Part shown: positions 18,259 to 27,600 of the stretch, piece after piece
Numbering within the stretch: position 1 is the stretch's first letter
Layout: every line of letters begins with the position of its first letter
NCBI GenBank assembly: GCA_036337945.1
Contig: JAYZDF010000077.1
Span: 1 to 48,289 of the forward strand
Direction: 5' to 3'
DNA: 48,289 bases
Source of the DNA: JAYZDF01 sp036337945
GTDB taxonomy: Bacteria > Myxococcota > Kuafuiibacteriia > Kuafuiibacteriales > Kuafuiibacteriaceae
Notes under the pieces: model-generated
Seen by the model: only the letters and a program-made list of their open reading frames with translations
What the model was told of the DNA's origin: nothing
Databases searched by the model: none
Program-made: the position numbers and the translations under genes

Positions 18259-19905
18259 CTAGTTTTCAGAATAAGTTCGAACGGCACGGAATCCGACATT
18301 AAGGAATCGGTACTCGGGCGCATAAAAGTTCCTGCTCGCGGAGCGGCAAAATCTCGCGCCATTACTCCAAGCACAGCCTCGTACCACTCGTGCATTGCCT
18401 TGCATCGGACCTTGTGGATCAGTCAGTGAAATCGCCGGATAACCACCGTACCAGTCATTCGTCCACTCCCAGAGATTCCCAATCATGTCATGCAAACCGA
18501 AATCGTTTGGCGACTTTGATGCTACGGGATGAGTCCCAGCACAAGTTGATGAACCTGTTATTTCCATGCTGCTATCCCAGCACGGCTGATAGGTCACGGC
18601 GGCGTTTCCGCAAAACCAAGCAATCGAGTCGAGAGAAAGGTCAGGGTTGCTGCAAGAAAAATTCGTGAGAGGACCGCTCGGCAGAGCCGTCTCGCTGCCA
18701 GCTCGTGCGATGTATTCCCATTCGCCTTCGGTGGGTAGGCGATATCCTGTGCAGTCTAAACCGGCAAAGGACACATTGGTGCAGATTAGATTTCGTCCGG
18801 GAACCTGTTGGTTGCAACCGCTAAGGTTATAACAAGGAGGCAGTCCTTGGGCGATAGAAAGCTGATTGAGATAACTGACTGCCTCGTACCAATTGACCGA
18901 GTCTACAGGACACTCACTACCACAGGTTGAAAACAGGCTCGGGGCGGTAGGAAATTGTTGGCTCCATTGTGAATTTGTTACTTCTGTTCGTGCAACCCAA
19001 AACGGTCGAGTGATCGAAACAGTGTGTACCGGACCTTCGTCTGGGTCTCTTCCTAGTTCGTCTCCGGGAGACCCCTGGAGATAACTACCGGGGCTTATCA
19101 ATGCATAGTCTTCTCCGCAGAGGTTCTTGCCACCTCCTCCACAGGTGCCGTTCGAGCAGCTTCCGCATTCTACGTCGACCCGCATGCGCGCGCAGTTATC
19201 GAGTCCTGAGACTTTGCCGCATTCAGCGCCTCGTTGAATACAAAAATTTAGGTCCGACTCTGATTCGCAACCGCACAGATTTTCTACGCCGTCTCCTCCA
19301 CAGGTCTGGGGAGGCTCACATGAACCGCACTCGACGATACGCATACGATTACAGCCATCTTCCACGGTACGCGAGCCGCAGGTGAGATTGAATTGGGCGC
19401 AAAGTTCGCTTTCGCTTTCACCCGTACACCCACAACGGTTAGCCTGCTCTGCACCTCCGCAGATATCGGGTGCAGTACACAAGCCGCAATTTATAGTGCG
19501 TCGGGTTCCGCAGGCATCCACCGCTGTCAGTTCACCGCATTCTGCCGACTCATCAGAGCATATTTGTTCGTCGCTTGGAGGTGTGCATATGCACTGGGTG
19601 ACTCCATCCGCAGATGCGCAGGTCTCAAAGGTTTCACAAGTGCCGCATGCTACAATTCGCTCTTTCCCACACCGGTCGGTGGTCGTAAGCCTACCGCATT
19701 CTTGCCGGTTGATAGAACAAAGTTCCTCCAATGTTTCTGCGTTACAAATACAAACGCCGTCAGAGCATATAAGTCCCGTCAGGCATTTGTCGCCTTCCAC
19801 GCAGTCTTCGCCAAGTTGGCCCGATGAGCTGCTATCGCAGCTCAGAAGTGCCAGTGCGGACAAAAGGGTGAACAAAAAGTGCTGGAATCGTAAATGACCT
19901 ATCAT
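18259..19905 (-). CDS. lipoprotein with Cys-rich repeats and FGE/SUMF1-type sulfatase-modifying-factor domain
   Basis: 548 residues. The signal peptide ends in LLSC, a good lipobox with Cys23. Residues 35-265 carry a short Cys-rich segment and four repeats of roughly 45 residues with the pattern C...ECG.L...D.CG..R.V.CG.C, probably disulfide-stabilised spacer modules. Residues 275-545 form an FGE-sulfatase (SUMF1) fold: PGSYLQGSPGDE, RLPTEGEWEYIARAG, GNLWEWTNDWYGG, RVVRGCAWSNGARFCRSASRN and a final GFRAVR. Most bacterial members of this fold are not formylglycine-generating enzymes. The paired catalytic cysteines of true FGE are not clearly aligned here, so I do not claim that activity. It is expected on the cell envelope. 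Confidence 0.88.
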   Translation of the reverse strand: MIGHLRFQHFLFTLLSALALLSCDSSSSGQLGEDCVEGDKCLTGLICSDGVCICNAETLEELCSINRQECGRLTTTDRCGKERIVACGTCETFETCASADGVTQCICTPPSDEQICSDESAECGELTAVDACGTRRTINCGLCTAPDICGGAEQANRCGCTGESESELCAQFNLTCGSRTVEDGCNRMRIVECGSCEPPQTCGGDGVENLCGCESESDLNFCIQRGAECGKVSGLDNCARMRVDVECGSCSNGTCGGGGKNLCGEDYALISPGSYLQGSPGDELGRDPDEGPVHTVSITRPFWVARTEVTNSQWSQQFPTAPSLFSTCGSECPVDSVNWYEAVSYLNQLSIAQGLPPCYNLSGCNQQVPGRNLICTNVSFAGLDCTGYRLPTEGEWEYIARAGSETALPSGPLTNFSCSNPDLSLDSIAWFCGNAAVTYQPCWDSSMEITGSSTCAGTHPVASKSPNDFGLHDMIGNLWEWTNDWYGGYPAISLTDPQGPMQGNARVVRGCAWSNGARFCRSASRNFYAPEYRFLNVGFRAVRTYSEN

Positions 19906-20031
19906 TATTTTTTGAGCTCACAGCAGGCGGTGCCCGTCGTGGGGATTGTAGCAAAAGAGATGGCACATTTTGGGAAATAGGTTGATTTATTTCTCGACAG
20001 TTCACTGTGTTTTGTGGAGAGATTTGTCGTC

Positions 20032-20427
20032 ATGGGACGCAGTAAAAAAGAAGAGAGCGCGGATACCTTGATAAATTTAGAGTCGGGTCTTGATAAACCC
20101 GTTTCCCGTCATGTGATGCCTCTTGGTCCTCGAGTTCTGGTTCGCCTGATCAAAAGTACTGACCGAACAGCGACTGGTCTTTTCTTGCCGCCAGGCTCGA
20201 AGGATGACTTAGCTGTTGCCGCCTATGGGCAAGTCGTCGAAGTGGCCCGAGCGGATCAATCAGATGATGGTTTTGGGACAAATGTTTCCGGAGTTCCCGA
20301 AGGCGCGAATATTCTTTTCGAAAAAAGCGCGGGTTTACCTGTTCCCTGGGATGAAGACCTAAGAATCTTGAACACAAAAGACGTTGTAGCGGTGGTCGAA
20401 GAGATTGATCTAGAGGGTGCTCACTAG
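20032..20427 (+). CDS. groES: GroES-like co-chaperonin (Cpn10), divergent
   Basis: 131 residues from ATG 20032, chosen over an upstream GTG because GGAGAG lies 9 bases before it. A polar 30-residue N-terminal extension precedes the Cpn10 domain: MPLGPRVLVRL (family: RPLxDRVxV), a mobile-loop equivalent DRTATGLFLPPGSK with LFL at the hydrophobic tripeptide that docks onto GroEL, YGQVVEVA, and the closing DVVAVVEE. Canonical GroES is about 95 residues and lies next to groEL; here groEL is absent and the sequence diverges, so this may be an additional, specialised Cpn10. Overall fold confident; partner unknown. Confidence 0.85.
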   Translation: MGRSKKEESADTLINLESGLDKPVSRHVMPLGPRVLVRLIKSTDRTATGLFLPPGSKDDLAVAAYGQVVEVARADQSDDGFGTNVSGVPEGANILFEKSAGLPVPWDEDLRILNTKDVVAVVEEIDLEGAH

Positions 20428-20528
20428 GTAATTTCTATAAAGTACTCCGATTATTGACTTTTTTGCCCAATATTCGAGGGATTGCGTCTGGTCATAGTGC
20501 GTCAGCAACCTGTACACTGGTGTCAGGA

Positions 20529-21032
20529 ATGACGTCGGGAGATCTGACAATCGTATTTCAGAGGCTACCTAAAGGGTATGCCCACGTAGTTAATGAGTCC
20601 GAACTAAGGAACGCAATTACGCCTCATGAGAACCTTTTTAAACGCGTTCGGATTGGTGCCCCTTCGATGTCTGAAGAATCCAGCATGAAATGGGCTTCAG
20701 CGAAGAGTTGGGGCGGGGTTTTGGTCGGAACCATAAGCGCTGAAAGAAAGGCGAAAAAATGGGGTTTCAAGCTCGAACTATATTCTTTGAAACTCAAGCG
20801 CATAGAAGCGATTCGAAGACCCGTATCTGAGATTATTTGTCGAGACCTCGAATTGTGGATTGATGAAAAGGTTAATCTGCCGAGTGATGCACCTAAAGAT
20901 AAGTATAAGCTACAGCTTGAATACCGCGAAAACCGACAAACAGGTGCTCTAGAATCAAGCTGCTTTGTTCCGGCTGGTTATCGTAAGAGTGACGTTGTTT
21001 CTCTGGCCTGGCAACTCTCGTCGAACAAGTAA
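20529..21032 (+). CDS. hypothetical protein
   Basis: 167 residues if the ATG at 20529 is used; the frame is open from a TTG at 20454, and no start has a good ribosome binding site, so the start is uncertain. The protein has no signal peptide or membrane segment, is basic and mixed alpha/beta. I recognise no family. It follows the GroES-like gene by about 100 bases and may be co-transcribed. It ends 12 bases before the stop of the convergent S9 peptidase gene. Confidence 0.6.
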   Translation: MTSGDLTIVFQRLPKGYAHVVNESELRNAITPHENLFKRVRIGAPSMSEESSMKWASAKSWGGVLVGTISAERKAKKWGFKLELYSLKLKRIEAIRRPVSEIICRDLELWIDEKVNLPSDAPKDKYKLQLEYRENRQTGALESSCFVPAGYRKSDVVSLAWQLSSNK

Positions 21033-21044
21033 ATATCATTATTC

Positions 21045-23180
21045 TCATCGTAAATATTTTGCTAGCCAAGTGTGTACTTCTTCGTACCACAACCCGAGGT
21101 TTTGCGGCCTTGTGATCCAGTGGCCTTCATCGGGAAAGTAGACGAGCCTTGAAGGAATGCCTTTTCGCCTCAACGAAGTAAAGGCAGCAATGCTCTGTGA
21201 AACGTCAACACGGAAATCTTTCTGCCCGTGAAGCAGCAAAGTTGGCGTTCGAAGACCTTCGATAGAAGAGCTCGGAGATAGGTCTTTATACAACTTCTTG
21301 TTTTTCCACGGAACGCCGCCAAACTCCCACTCAGGAAACCACTGCCGATCGGTTGTACTCCAAAAAAAGTCTAGATTGAAAATTCCTGCATGAGAAATGA
21401 AACATTGGAACAGTTGGGAGCGAGTGTTTATAAAGTGAGTCAAATAGCCACCAAACGAGGCGCCAGCTGCGCAGGTTTTGTCATCCCGAATATCACTTCT
21501 CTTTTGTAGGTATTGGGTGAAGGCAATCGTTCCACCCATGCTAGCTTTTCCCCAGTTCAAACGAACGGCATCGCTAAATTCCTGTCCATAGCCTATGGAG
21601 CCCTTTGGGTTTGGAAGTGCTACAACGTATCCTTGTGCTGCAAAAACTTGTGGGTTCCATCGATGATGCCATTGATTGGTCCAAGCGCTCCGGGGACCGC
21701 CGTGTAAAAGAACCAAAAGAGAATATTGACGGTATGGATTATAACCAGGCGGGAAAACAACAAACCCGTGTGTCTGCTCGTCGCCTTCGCCGATTCTTAT
21801 TTTCTCGAGTTGTCCGAAAACCCATTTTTCTTGCTGCTTCTTGTTGATGTGACTTATCTGCGATAATTCTCGAGAAGATTTCTCGTACCGATATATCTCC
21901 GGCAGTGAGTCTATGCGAGAGGCTTCAAAAAAAATATTATTATTCGGACCAATTGTAAGACCTCTTACTGAGCGATCTTCAATTATGTATTCTAGGTTTT
22001 CGCCCGTGAGTGAGATGTAACCTAGCATTAAAAATCCTAGTCTGTGTGTGGTAAAAAAGAGGCCTTTTTCATCGGAGCTCCAGACGATCTCCTCAAGTGA
22101 TATGTCGTGTCCATGCGTGACAGAAAAAGTGGTACTTGTTTTTGTATCGTAGACTTTAAGAGTCGCTCGATCTGACTCGAAGCCTTCGCGACTTTGTGAC
22201 AAAAACGCGATGTAACGCTGGCTAGGAGAAACAAGAGGATTCCCATCCCATCCGCGATTATGCGTTATTTGATTGCTGTTATTATCTTTCGGATTGAAAA
22301 GGAACAGGTCGTGATTGATGGGATGCGATGCTTTTTCTTCAGAACGGCTGACGTATAATATTTGCCCAGACTGCATCAGAGCGTAGTGGTGGAAAGATTT
22401 CAAAAAAATCGGAGGGACGTTCCGCGAGAAATCGCGGAGCTTCACTGGCTCAGACATATTCGTCAGGTCTATCGTAAAAAGCTGAGACCGCTTTGTTCCT
22501 AAGAATCTATCCCAATGCCTAAATAAAGGTTCTTCGTAGCTCTTGGCTTTAGACTTTGGGTATTTTAATCGGACTTCCAGGTTGCAAGACGGCGTTTCAC
22601 AGGATTCTTCAACGTAACTGCGGAATAGAATCCTGTCTCCGAACGCAGACCACTTGGGTTCATATGCGCCGCCCGGTAATGAGGTTATCTTACGAGGCTC
22701 AGGTATACCTGTTGTAAGTACGTATATCTGACTACTCACTCCATCTTTTCTGACGAAAGCGATTTTTTGTCCGTCTGGTGACCATCGCGGACTGTGATTC
22801 CTTTGTCCACTGAAGGTCAGTTGTTCGACGACTTGATCTTGAGTGGAAATCTTATACAGGTGACTTTGCCTAATATTTTCTTTTGGATTGAGTTGTTCAA
22901 TTTCGACAACGAGCCATTTTCCGTCGTTGGATATTTGAGGCTTATGAAATGATTTTGTGGTCAAAACTGCTTCGGGCGAAATTGTTTTAGATCGCAATAT
23001 ACTTCTTGAAATTGGCCCAGGTCTAAGGAGACGAAATCGTCGTTTTTGACTCTCTGACTGAGCAAACGTCTTATTTATAGGAAGAACTGAAGTAAGAACT
23101 AGACTGACAATAAGACACCAGCGCACGGACGAAGGATATATCACAGGAAATGCCCTAGCTCGAACGATAAAATAATGCAT
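21045..23180 (-). CDS. secreted S9-family serine peptidase (prolyl oligopeptidase/acylaminoacyl-peptidase type)
   Basis: 711 residues from the ATG at 23180. The frame extends 83 codons further upstream but this would cover the divergent gene, and the signal peptide (hydrophobic WCLIVSLVLTSVLPI, cleavage after TFAQ) begins shortly after the chosen ATG; a GTG at the signal's own start is also possible. Residues 60-430 are a WD-like/TolB-type beta-propeller (SPRWSPDGQKIAFVRKDG). The C-terminal alpha/beta hydrolase domain has the nucleophile in GASFGGY (Ser575), Asp655 in GQKDFRV and His687 in DEGHW. It should cleave short peptides in the periplasm or outside the cell. There are only 13 bases between its start and the proposed start of the divergent NlpC/P60 gene. 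Confidence 0.9.
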   Translation of the reverse strand: MHYFIVRARAFPVIYPSSVRWCLIVSLVLTSVLPINKTFAQSESQKRRFRLLRPGPISRSILRSKTISPEAVLTTKSFHKPQISNDGKWLVVEIEQLNPKENIRQSHLYKISTQDQVVEQLTFSGQRNHSPRWSPDGQKIAFVRKDGVSSQIYVLTTGIPEPRKITSLPGGAYEPKWSAFGDRILFRSYVEESCETPSCNLEVRLKYPKSKAKSYEEPLFRHWDRFLGTKRSQLFTIDLTNMSEPVKLRDFSRNVPPIFLKSFHHYALMQSGQILYVSRSEEKASHPINHDLFLFNPKDNNSNQITHNRGWDGNPLVSPSQRYIAFLSQSREGFESDRATLKVYDTKTSTTFSVTHGHDISLEEIVWSSDEKGLFFTTHRLGFLMLGYISLTGENLEYIIEDRSVRGLTIGPNNNIFFEASRIDSLPEIYRYEKSSRELSQISHINKKQQEKWVFGQLEKIRIGEGDEQTHGFVVFPPGYNPYRQYSLLVLLHGGPRSAWTNQWHHRWNPQVFAAQGYVVALPNPKGSIGYGQEFSDAVRLNWGKASMGGTIAFTQYLQKRSDIRDDKTCAAGASFGGYLTHFINTRSQLFQCFISHAGIFNLDFFWSTTDRQWFPEWEFGGVPWKNKKLYKDLSPSSSIEGLRTPTLLLHGQKDFRVDVSQSIAAFTSLRRKGIPSRLVYFPDEGHWITRPQNLGLWYEEVHTWLAKYLR

Positions 23181-23193
23181 GGGAGACTTGCGG

Positions 23194-24612
23194 ATGCAGT
23201 TCAGACCGTATTTGAATCGGCACGAGAACCTCATGTTTTGTTTAGTTCGACAGATCGTTTTGTGTTGTGCCCTTGTTTTCACTTGCTCATGGGGCGTGCG
23301 TGACGGCCTCGCAAAACCAGGCAGAGCTGGAAGCCTTATTTCATTTATCGATAACCGCAGCGATATTTCCAAACGTAAGCGGAAAGTTTGGAAGAAGTAT
23401 TTACGACGCGCTTTTGGATCTTCGTCCAAAAAAACGATGACTCACGACCAGCCTGCTCTAAAAACAGCCCAACGCGTGCTGGCAGGCGCTATTTTTCGAA
23501 GTATAAATCCTAAGAAGTCTGTCGAAGCTGCAAGACTTGCTTATCAGGGAGTCAAAGCAGGTGTTCCTCCCGCGGCTGCTGTTTATTACCAGCTGCTTCG
23601 CCTGGAATCTAGAAGCCCACAAGGCCGGATGCTTAACTTCGCCTTTCGCTTTCCCGACTATTATACAGTTGAGTTTGCTCCTGAACTTATTCTTCACTGG
23701 GATAAGGCACTCGAGGAAGGTACACTATCCGATAATGCTCTCGAGCCTTCGATAGAGTCTCTCAAACAGACTCAAGCATTAATGCGGCCACTATTGCTGA
23801 GTAAACTTCGAACGCTCTGCGAGCTCGAAAAAAGAATTATCAATGCTAGCGGAAAAGAAAAAGAAAGGCTTGAGCAAGATTCGCAGCGACTCTCTTTGGA
23901 GATTTCTTCGGTATTTCGGAACGTTGCTCAACGACCTGAGGTCCTAAATCCAAAGCGACCGGCGTTCGATAGATTTCAGATGCAAGCCGAAGTGATGGAG
24001 CAAAAACTCAGCCAAGATGACTTATTTTTGGCTCCGAGCTTTCCGTTTCCCCCGCCTCGACCTGTTCCGCAAAATCGCGAGCCCATGGAGGCGCCCGCTG
24101 CCACAGGTTCGGGACAGCAACTCTCTGAGCCTGTCGGACTGCCGCCTGCACCGCCGCCGCCCGCACAGGTCCGACCTGGCGGTCGTGTACCTGTTTTGAA
24201 GCCCGATATGCTAAACAGTCTTGAAAAACGATATCGAGTTCGCTTGGAGGAGACATATTCAAACTGGATAGGTACGCCTTTTCGATGGGGAGGAAGCGTA
24301 CCTCAACTGGGTGTTGAGGCTGCCGGCCTGGTTCGTGCGCTCTACCGAGAAGGATTCGCGGTTCCGTTACCGATTGCCGCGAAAGACCAATCACTCTTGG
24401 GAGAAACAATTCGATTTGGGAAATGGAAAGCAGGTGACCTGGTGTTCTTTGATACATACGACCAAGGTATCGTCGACCATGTGGGTGTCTACATATCCCG
24501 GGGAGAGTTTATTCACGTTCACCCTATGAAAGGCGTTGTTCGCGAGAAGATCAGACGATATCGCGGTTCTTATTTTAGTAGCCGCAGAATTCTTTTTTAC
24601 CCGAAGGATTGA
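23194..24612 (+). CDS. NlpC/P60-fold protein lacking the catalytic cysteine (pseudoenzyme)
   Basis: 472 residues. Start ATG 23194 is chosen because GGGAG stands 8 bases upstream; an ATG at 23179 would overlap the divergent gene's start. A signal peptide follows (core IVLCCALVFTCSW). Residues 30-270 are helical, then a proline-rich linker (FPFPPPRPVPQ, PPAPPPPA), then an NlpC/P60 domain at about 345-470: GTPFRWGGS, GDLVFFDT, DHVGVYI with His429 and FIHVHP with His441. Where active enzymes have G-x-D-C-S-G, this protein has GVEAAG, with Ala376 in place of the nucleophile. It should therefore bind peptidoglycan rather than cut it. This is a substitution, not a frameshift; the frame is intact. 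Confidence 0.88.
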   Translation: MQFRPYLNRHENLMFCLVRQIVLCCALVFTCSWGVRDGLAKPGRAGSLISFIDNRSDISKRKRKVWKKYLRRAFGSSSKKTMTHDQPALKTAQRVLAGAIFRSINPKKSVEAARLAYQGVKAGVPPAAAVYYQLLRLESRSPQGRMLNFAFRFPDYYTVEFAPELILHWDKALEEGTLSDNALEPSIESLKQTQALMRPLLLSKLRTLCELEKRIINASGKEKERLEQDSQRLSLEISSVFRNVAQRPEVLNPKRPAFDRFQMQAEVMEQKLSQDDLFLAPSFPFPPPRPVPQNREPMEAPAATGSGQQLSEPVGLPPAPPPPAQVRPGGRVPVLKPDMLNSLEKRYRVRLEETYSNWIGTPFRWGGSVPQLGVEAAGLVRALYREGFAVPLPIAAKDQSLLGETIRFGKWKAGDLVFFDTYDQGIVDHVGVYISRGEFIHVHPMKGVVREKIRRYRGSYFSSRRILFYPKD

Positions 24613-24680
24613 ATCGGTATATGCTCTAAGGGAAACCTCGACGGTTTATCCATAATTGAGGGATCTCTTTCAATTTTTAT

Positions 24681-27600
24681 ATGAGTTTGTTTCGCCACAC
24701 AGGGGCCGACCGATGGCAACGAATTAGACAGGCATTTAAAGCAGTCCTCGTTCTGCTGGCCTTAATTGTTTTCCTCGGAACGGGCTTTTTGTTGTGGTCC
24801 TTTCGCACTGGTCGGGCCGTTCAAATGGTTCGAGCTGAACTTCTCGGACAATTGTACGAAGAATGCGAAGTTATTGCGGGCTTCGAAAGCGTCGAGGTGG
24901 ATTTATTTCCACCACAAATCTCACTTAGCGGTGTGTCACTGGCAGATCGATATGGTGGGCAAATTGTAGCGCTTGAAGAAGCGATTCTACGCGTTGCTGT
25001 TCTTCCTTTTTTTTATGGCCGATTTCAGTTGTTAGAAGTTGCGGCGCTCGCTCCATCTGCGACTCTCGTTTTGGATTACGGACGTATTGTAAACTTACCA
25101 TCGTGTCTGTCGTCATCAAAAGAAGGAGGGAGTGCACCGGTACTCGGTGTCGATCAGTTGACGATTGAACGAGGTCGCTTTCGACTGATCATGCCACAAA
25201 AATTTGAAGCACGATTAGACGATATTGATATTGCTTTGACGAGTCAGACTAGCGGTGGAGCAAATTTGAATATCGGTGTTGACGATGGAATCGTAAAAAT
25301 TCGCGGTCAGGAATTGGTCGTTCAGAGATTCCGCTTACTTTCTCATATTGCTGGCTTACTCAGCGCGCCGAGAGCTCTCAGTTTTCAATCGCTAGAGGCT
25401 GAGATTGATGGCGTAAAGCTAAAAGGGCAGGGCGCTTTTGATTTTCTGGGTCCGGTACTCGAAGCAAAGTTGAATCTCGATGTTGAACTCGAAGCCCTGA
25501 GAAAGCTTTCAGAAAAGGTTCCAGAACTTTCAGGTAAGGCGGCCGCAGAAATCTCGGTAACTGGTCCTTTACTGAACCCAAGATTGGTTGGTCGACTCTC
25601 GACAAAAAACGCTTCAATAAAGAAATTTGGATTAGCCGATGAGTTAGCAATTGATTTTCGGGCGGATCGAAATGGCATCCAGTTTCGCGAAATCTCTGCT
25701 CGACTTGGTGATGGAACTCTCACCGGTAAAGGCAAACTTTCCCTTGCAGAGCTCTCGGAGCTGCCTATTGAGTTAGAGCTTCAGACCAACGGGCTGCCCC
25801 TTGGGGCCTTGATCTCTGAGTTGGGTCAAAAAGGCGCCTGGGTCGATGGGAGCCTCAATGGTACAATTTCTGCGAAAGGCCGGCTCAAAGGGCCGACTCA
25901 ACTCGCAGGAACGATTCAACAGTCTATATCCAAATTCAAGGTTTTGACTCAATCTTGGGAATTAGTGCCACCCGCAGATAAACCGCTAATACTCAGTATG
26001 AACCGACTCGATCTCTCGGGTAATTGGTCGACTGATGGGCGGAATATAGACGTCACTGACGCAGAGATCAGTTCTGGGGGGACCGAGGGTAGTCTCTCCG
26101 GCAGATTTGCTCTTGATGCGATTAGAGGCATGACCGTTGTGAGTGATTTTCGTACGTTTGATTTCTTAGATTTAGGTCCAATCGCTGGACTCGACCTTAC
26201 GGGCTTTGGGGACTTCGCTTTTGAGGTGACAGGGCCTTACAATGGCCTGAGTGGAATTGGCTCATGTGGTCTAGAAGGGATTACAGTTGGTCAACTGCCT
26301 TTTGGTGATGCGTCCGGCACTTTGGGCTGGCGCGGTCGGCGGATGACACTCGAGTCGATTGAAGGACGTCTGGGGCAATCGAAATATGAAGGTGATGTCA
26401 CCATCGATTTTGGGAAGAAAACAAATCTCACTATCCTTGGAACGGTCCCTCGTGGCCGAATCAAGGATTTGTTAATACCCATTGGGATAGCTTCTAGAAA
26501 TGTAGGAAATCTTGATGGGGAAGTCCGCGGACGTTTTGATCTTCAAGGTTCACCGAGGTTTCTGACTGGCCCGATAGAACTTGACTTGAATAAGATTCAG
26601 ATTTTCAACGAATCCTTCGATCGGGGCCAGATTGTGGGACGCATTGATTCGGGCAGTATCGTTGCTGAATCTGCAGACTTTAGAAAGAAGGGCGCCCGTA
26701 TAAATAGTTCAGTTTATTTTAATCCTCACAGCAAGGCTTTGCGAATTCGTGCTCGTACTCGGGACCTTAGTCTACAAAAATTGGACCTTGTGTCTCGGGG
26801 AAGCAAAGCTCTGGACGGTCCTTTAGCTATTTTCGTGGACGCCAAAGGTACTGTTCAAGGTATGACAGGCACAGTTGCTGTGACTCTTGACCATATCAAA
26901 GCCGGAGAAGAGAAATTCAAAGGAGGTCGCCTAAAGGGCAGTATCAGAGGCGCAAATATGTCTGTTGCTGGCGGCATATTTGGGAACAAGCTCGGTATTG
27001 ACGGTAACGTCCGACTTGAAGCAGGCCTTCCTTTCACGGCAAATATGAAATTGGAAGAATTCAATGTCCCGAAATTTATCGGAGCGTTGAAGTATCAGCC
27101 AACCTGGACCGGCTTGCTTGTTGGTACGGCGCGCCTCAAAGGGAAGTTGTCTGAGGTTTTAGATTCAACAGGGAATATTTTCGTTGAGCGAGCTTTATTT
27201 GAGGCTCCTAAATTGACCGTCGAGGCAAACATCCCCTCCCGAATGCGCCTGAGTCGTGGGCTGCTTGATATCGATCGTCTTCTGCTGACGGGTCCCACAA
27301 CCCGCCTTCAAGTGAGTGGGAAAATTGGCAGACGTTTGATTGATAGTCGTATTACCGGTCGTCTCGACCTAAAGATCGCTGAGACGTTACTCGATTTTGT
27401 GGATCGTTCTGCGGGTCAGCTGGCTTTAGAAACAGTTGTTCGAGGTTCTTTCGAAGGTGTTGACTTAGTTGGTACGGGTAAAGTTTCAGATGGTTCTTTG
27501 GAATTAAAAGCACTTCCTGGAACCCTTACCGGTCTATCGGCGGATCTGATGTTTAGCCAATCCACGGTGATCATTCAAAAAGCGGATGGAAAGCTGGATG

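Noticed and set aside
18259..19905. True formylglycine-generating enzyme
   Set aside because: The fold is right but the catalytic cysteine pair could not be aligned, so only the fold is claimed.
23181..23429. 83-codon N-terminal extension of the S9 peptidase frame
   Set aside because: It would cover the start of the divergent gene and place the signal peptide deep inside the protein.
24008..24457. 149-codon minus-strand frame
   Set aside because: Opposite the proline-rich linker and NlpC/P60 domain; low-complexity shadow.
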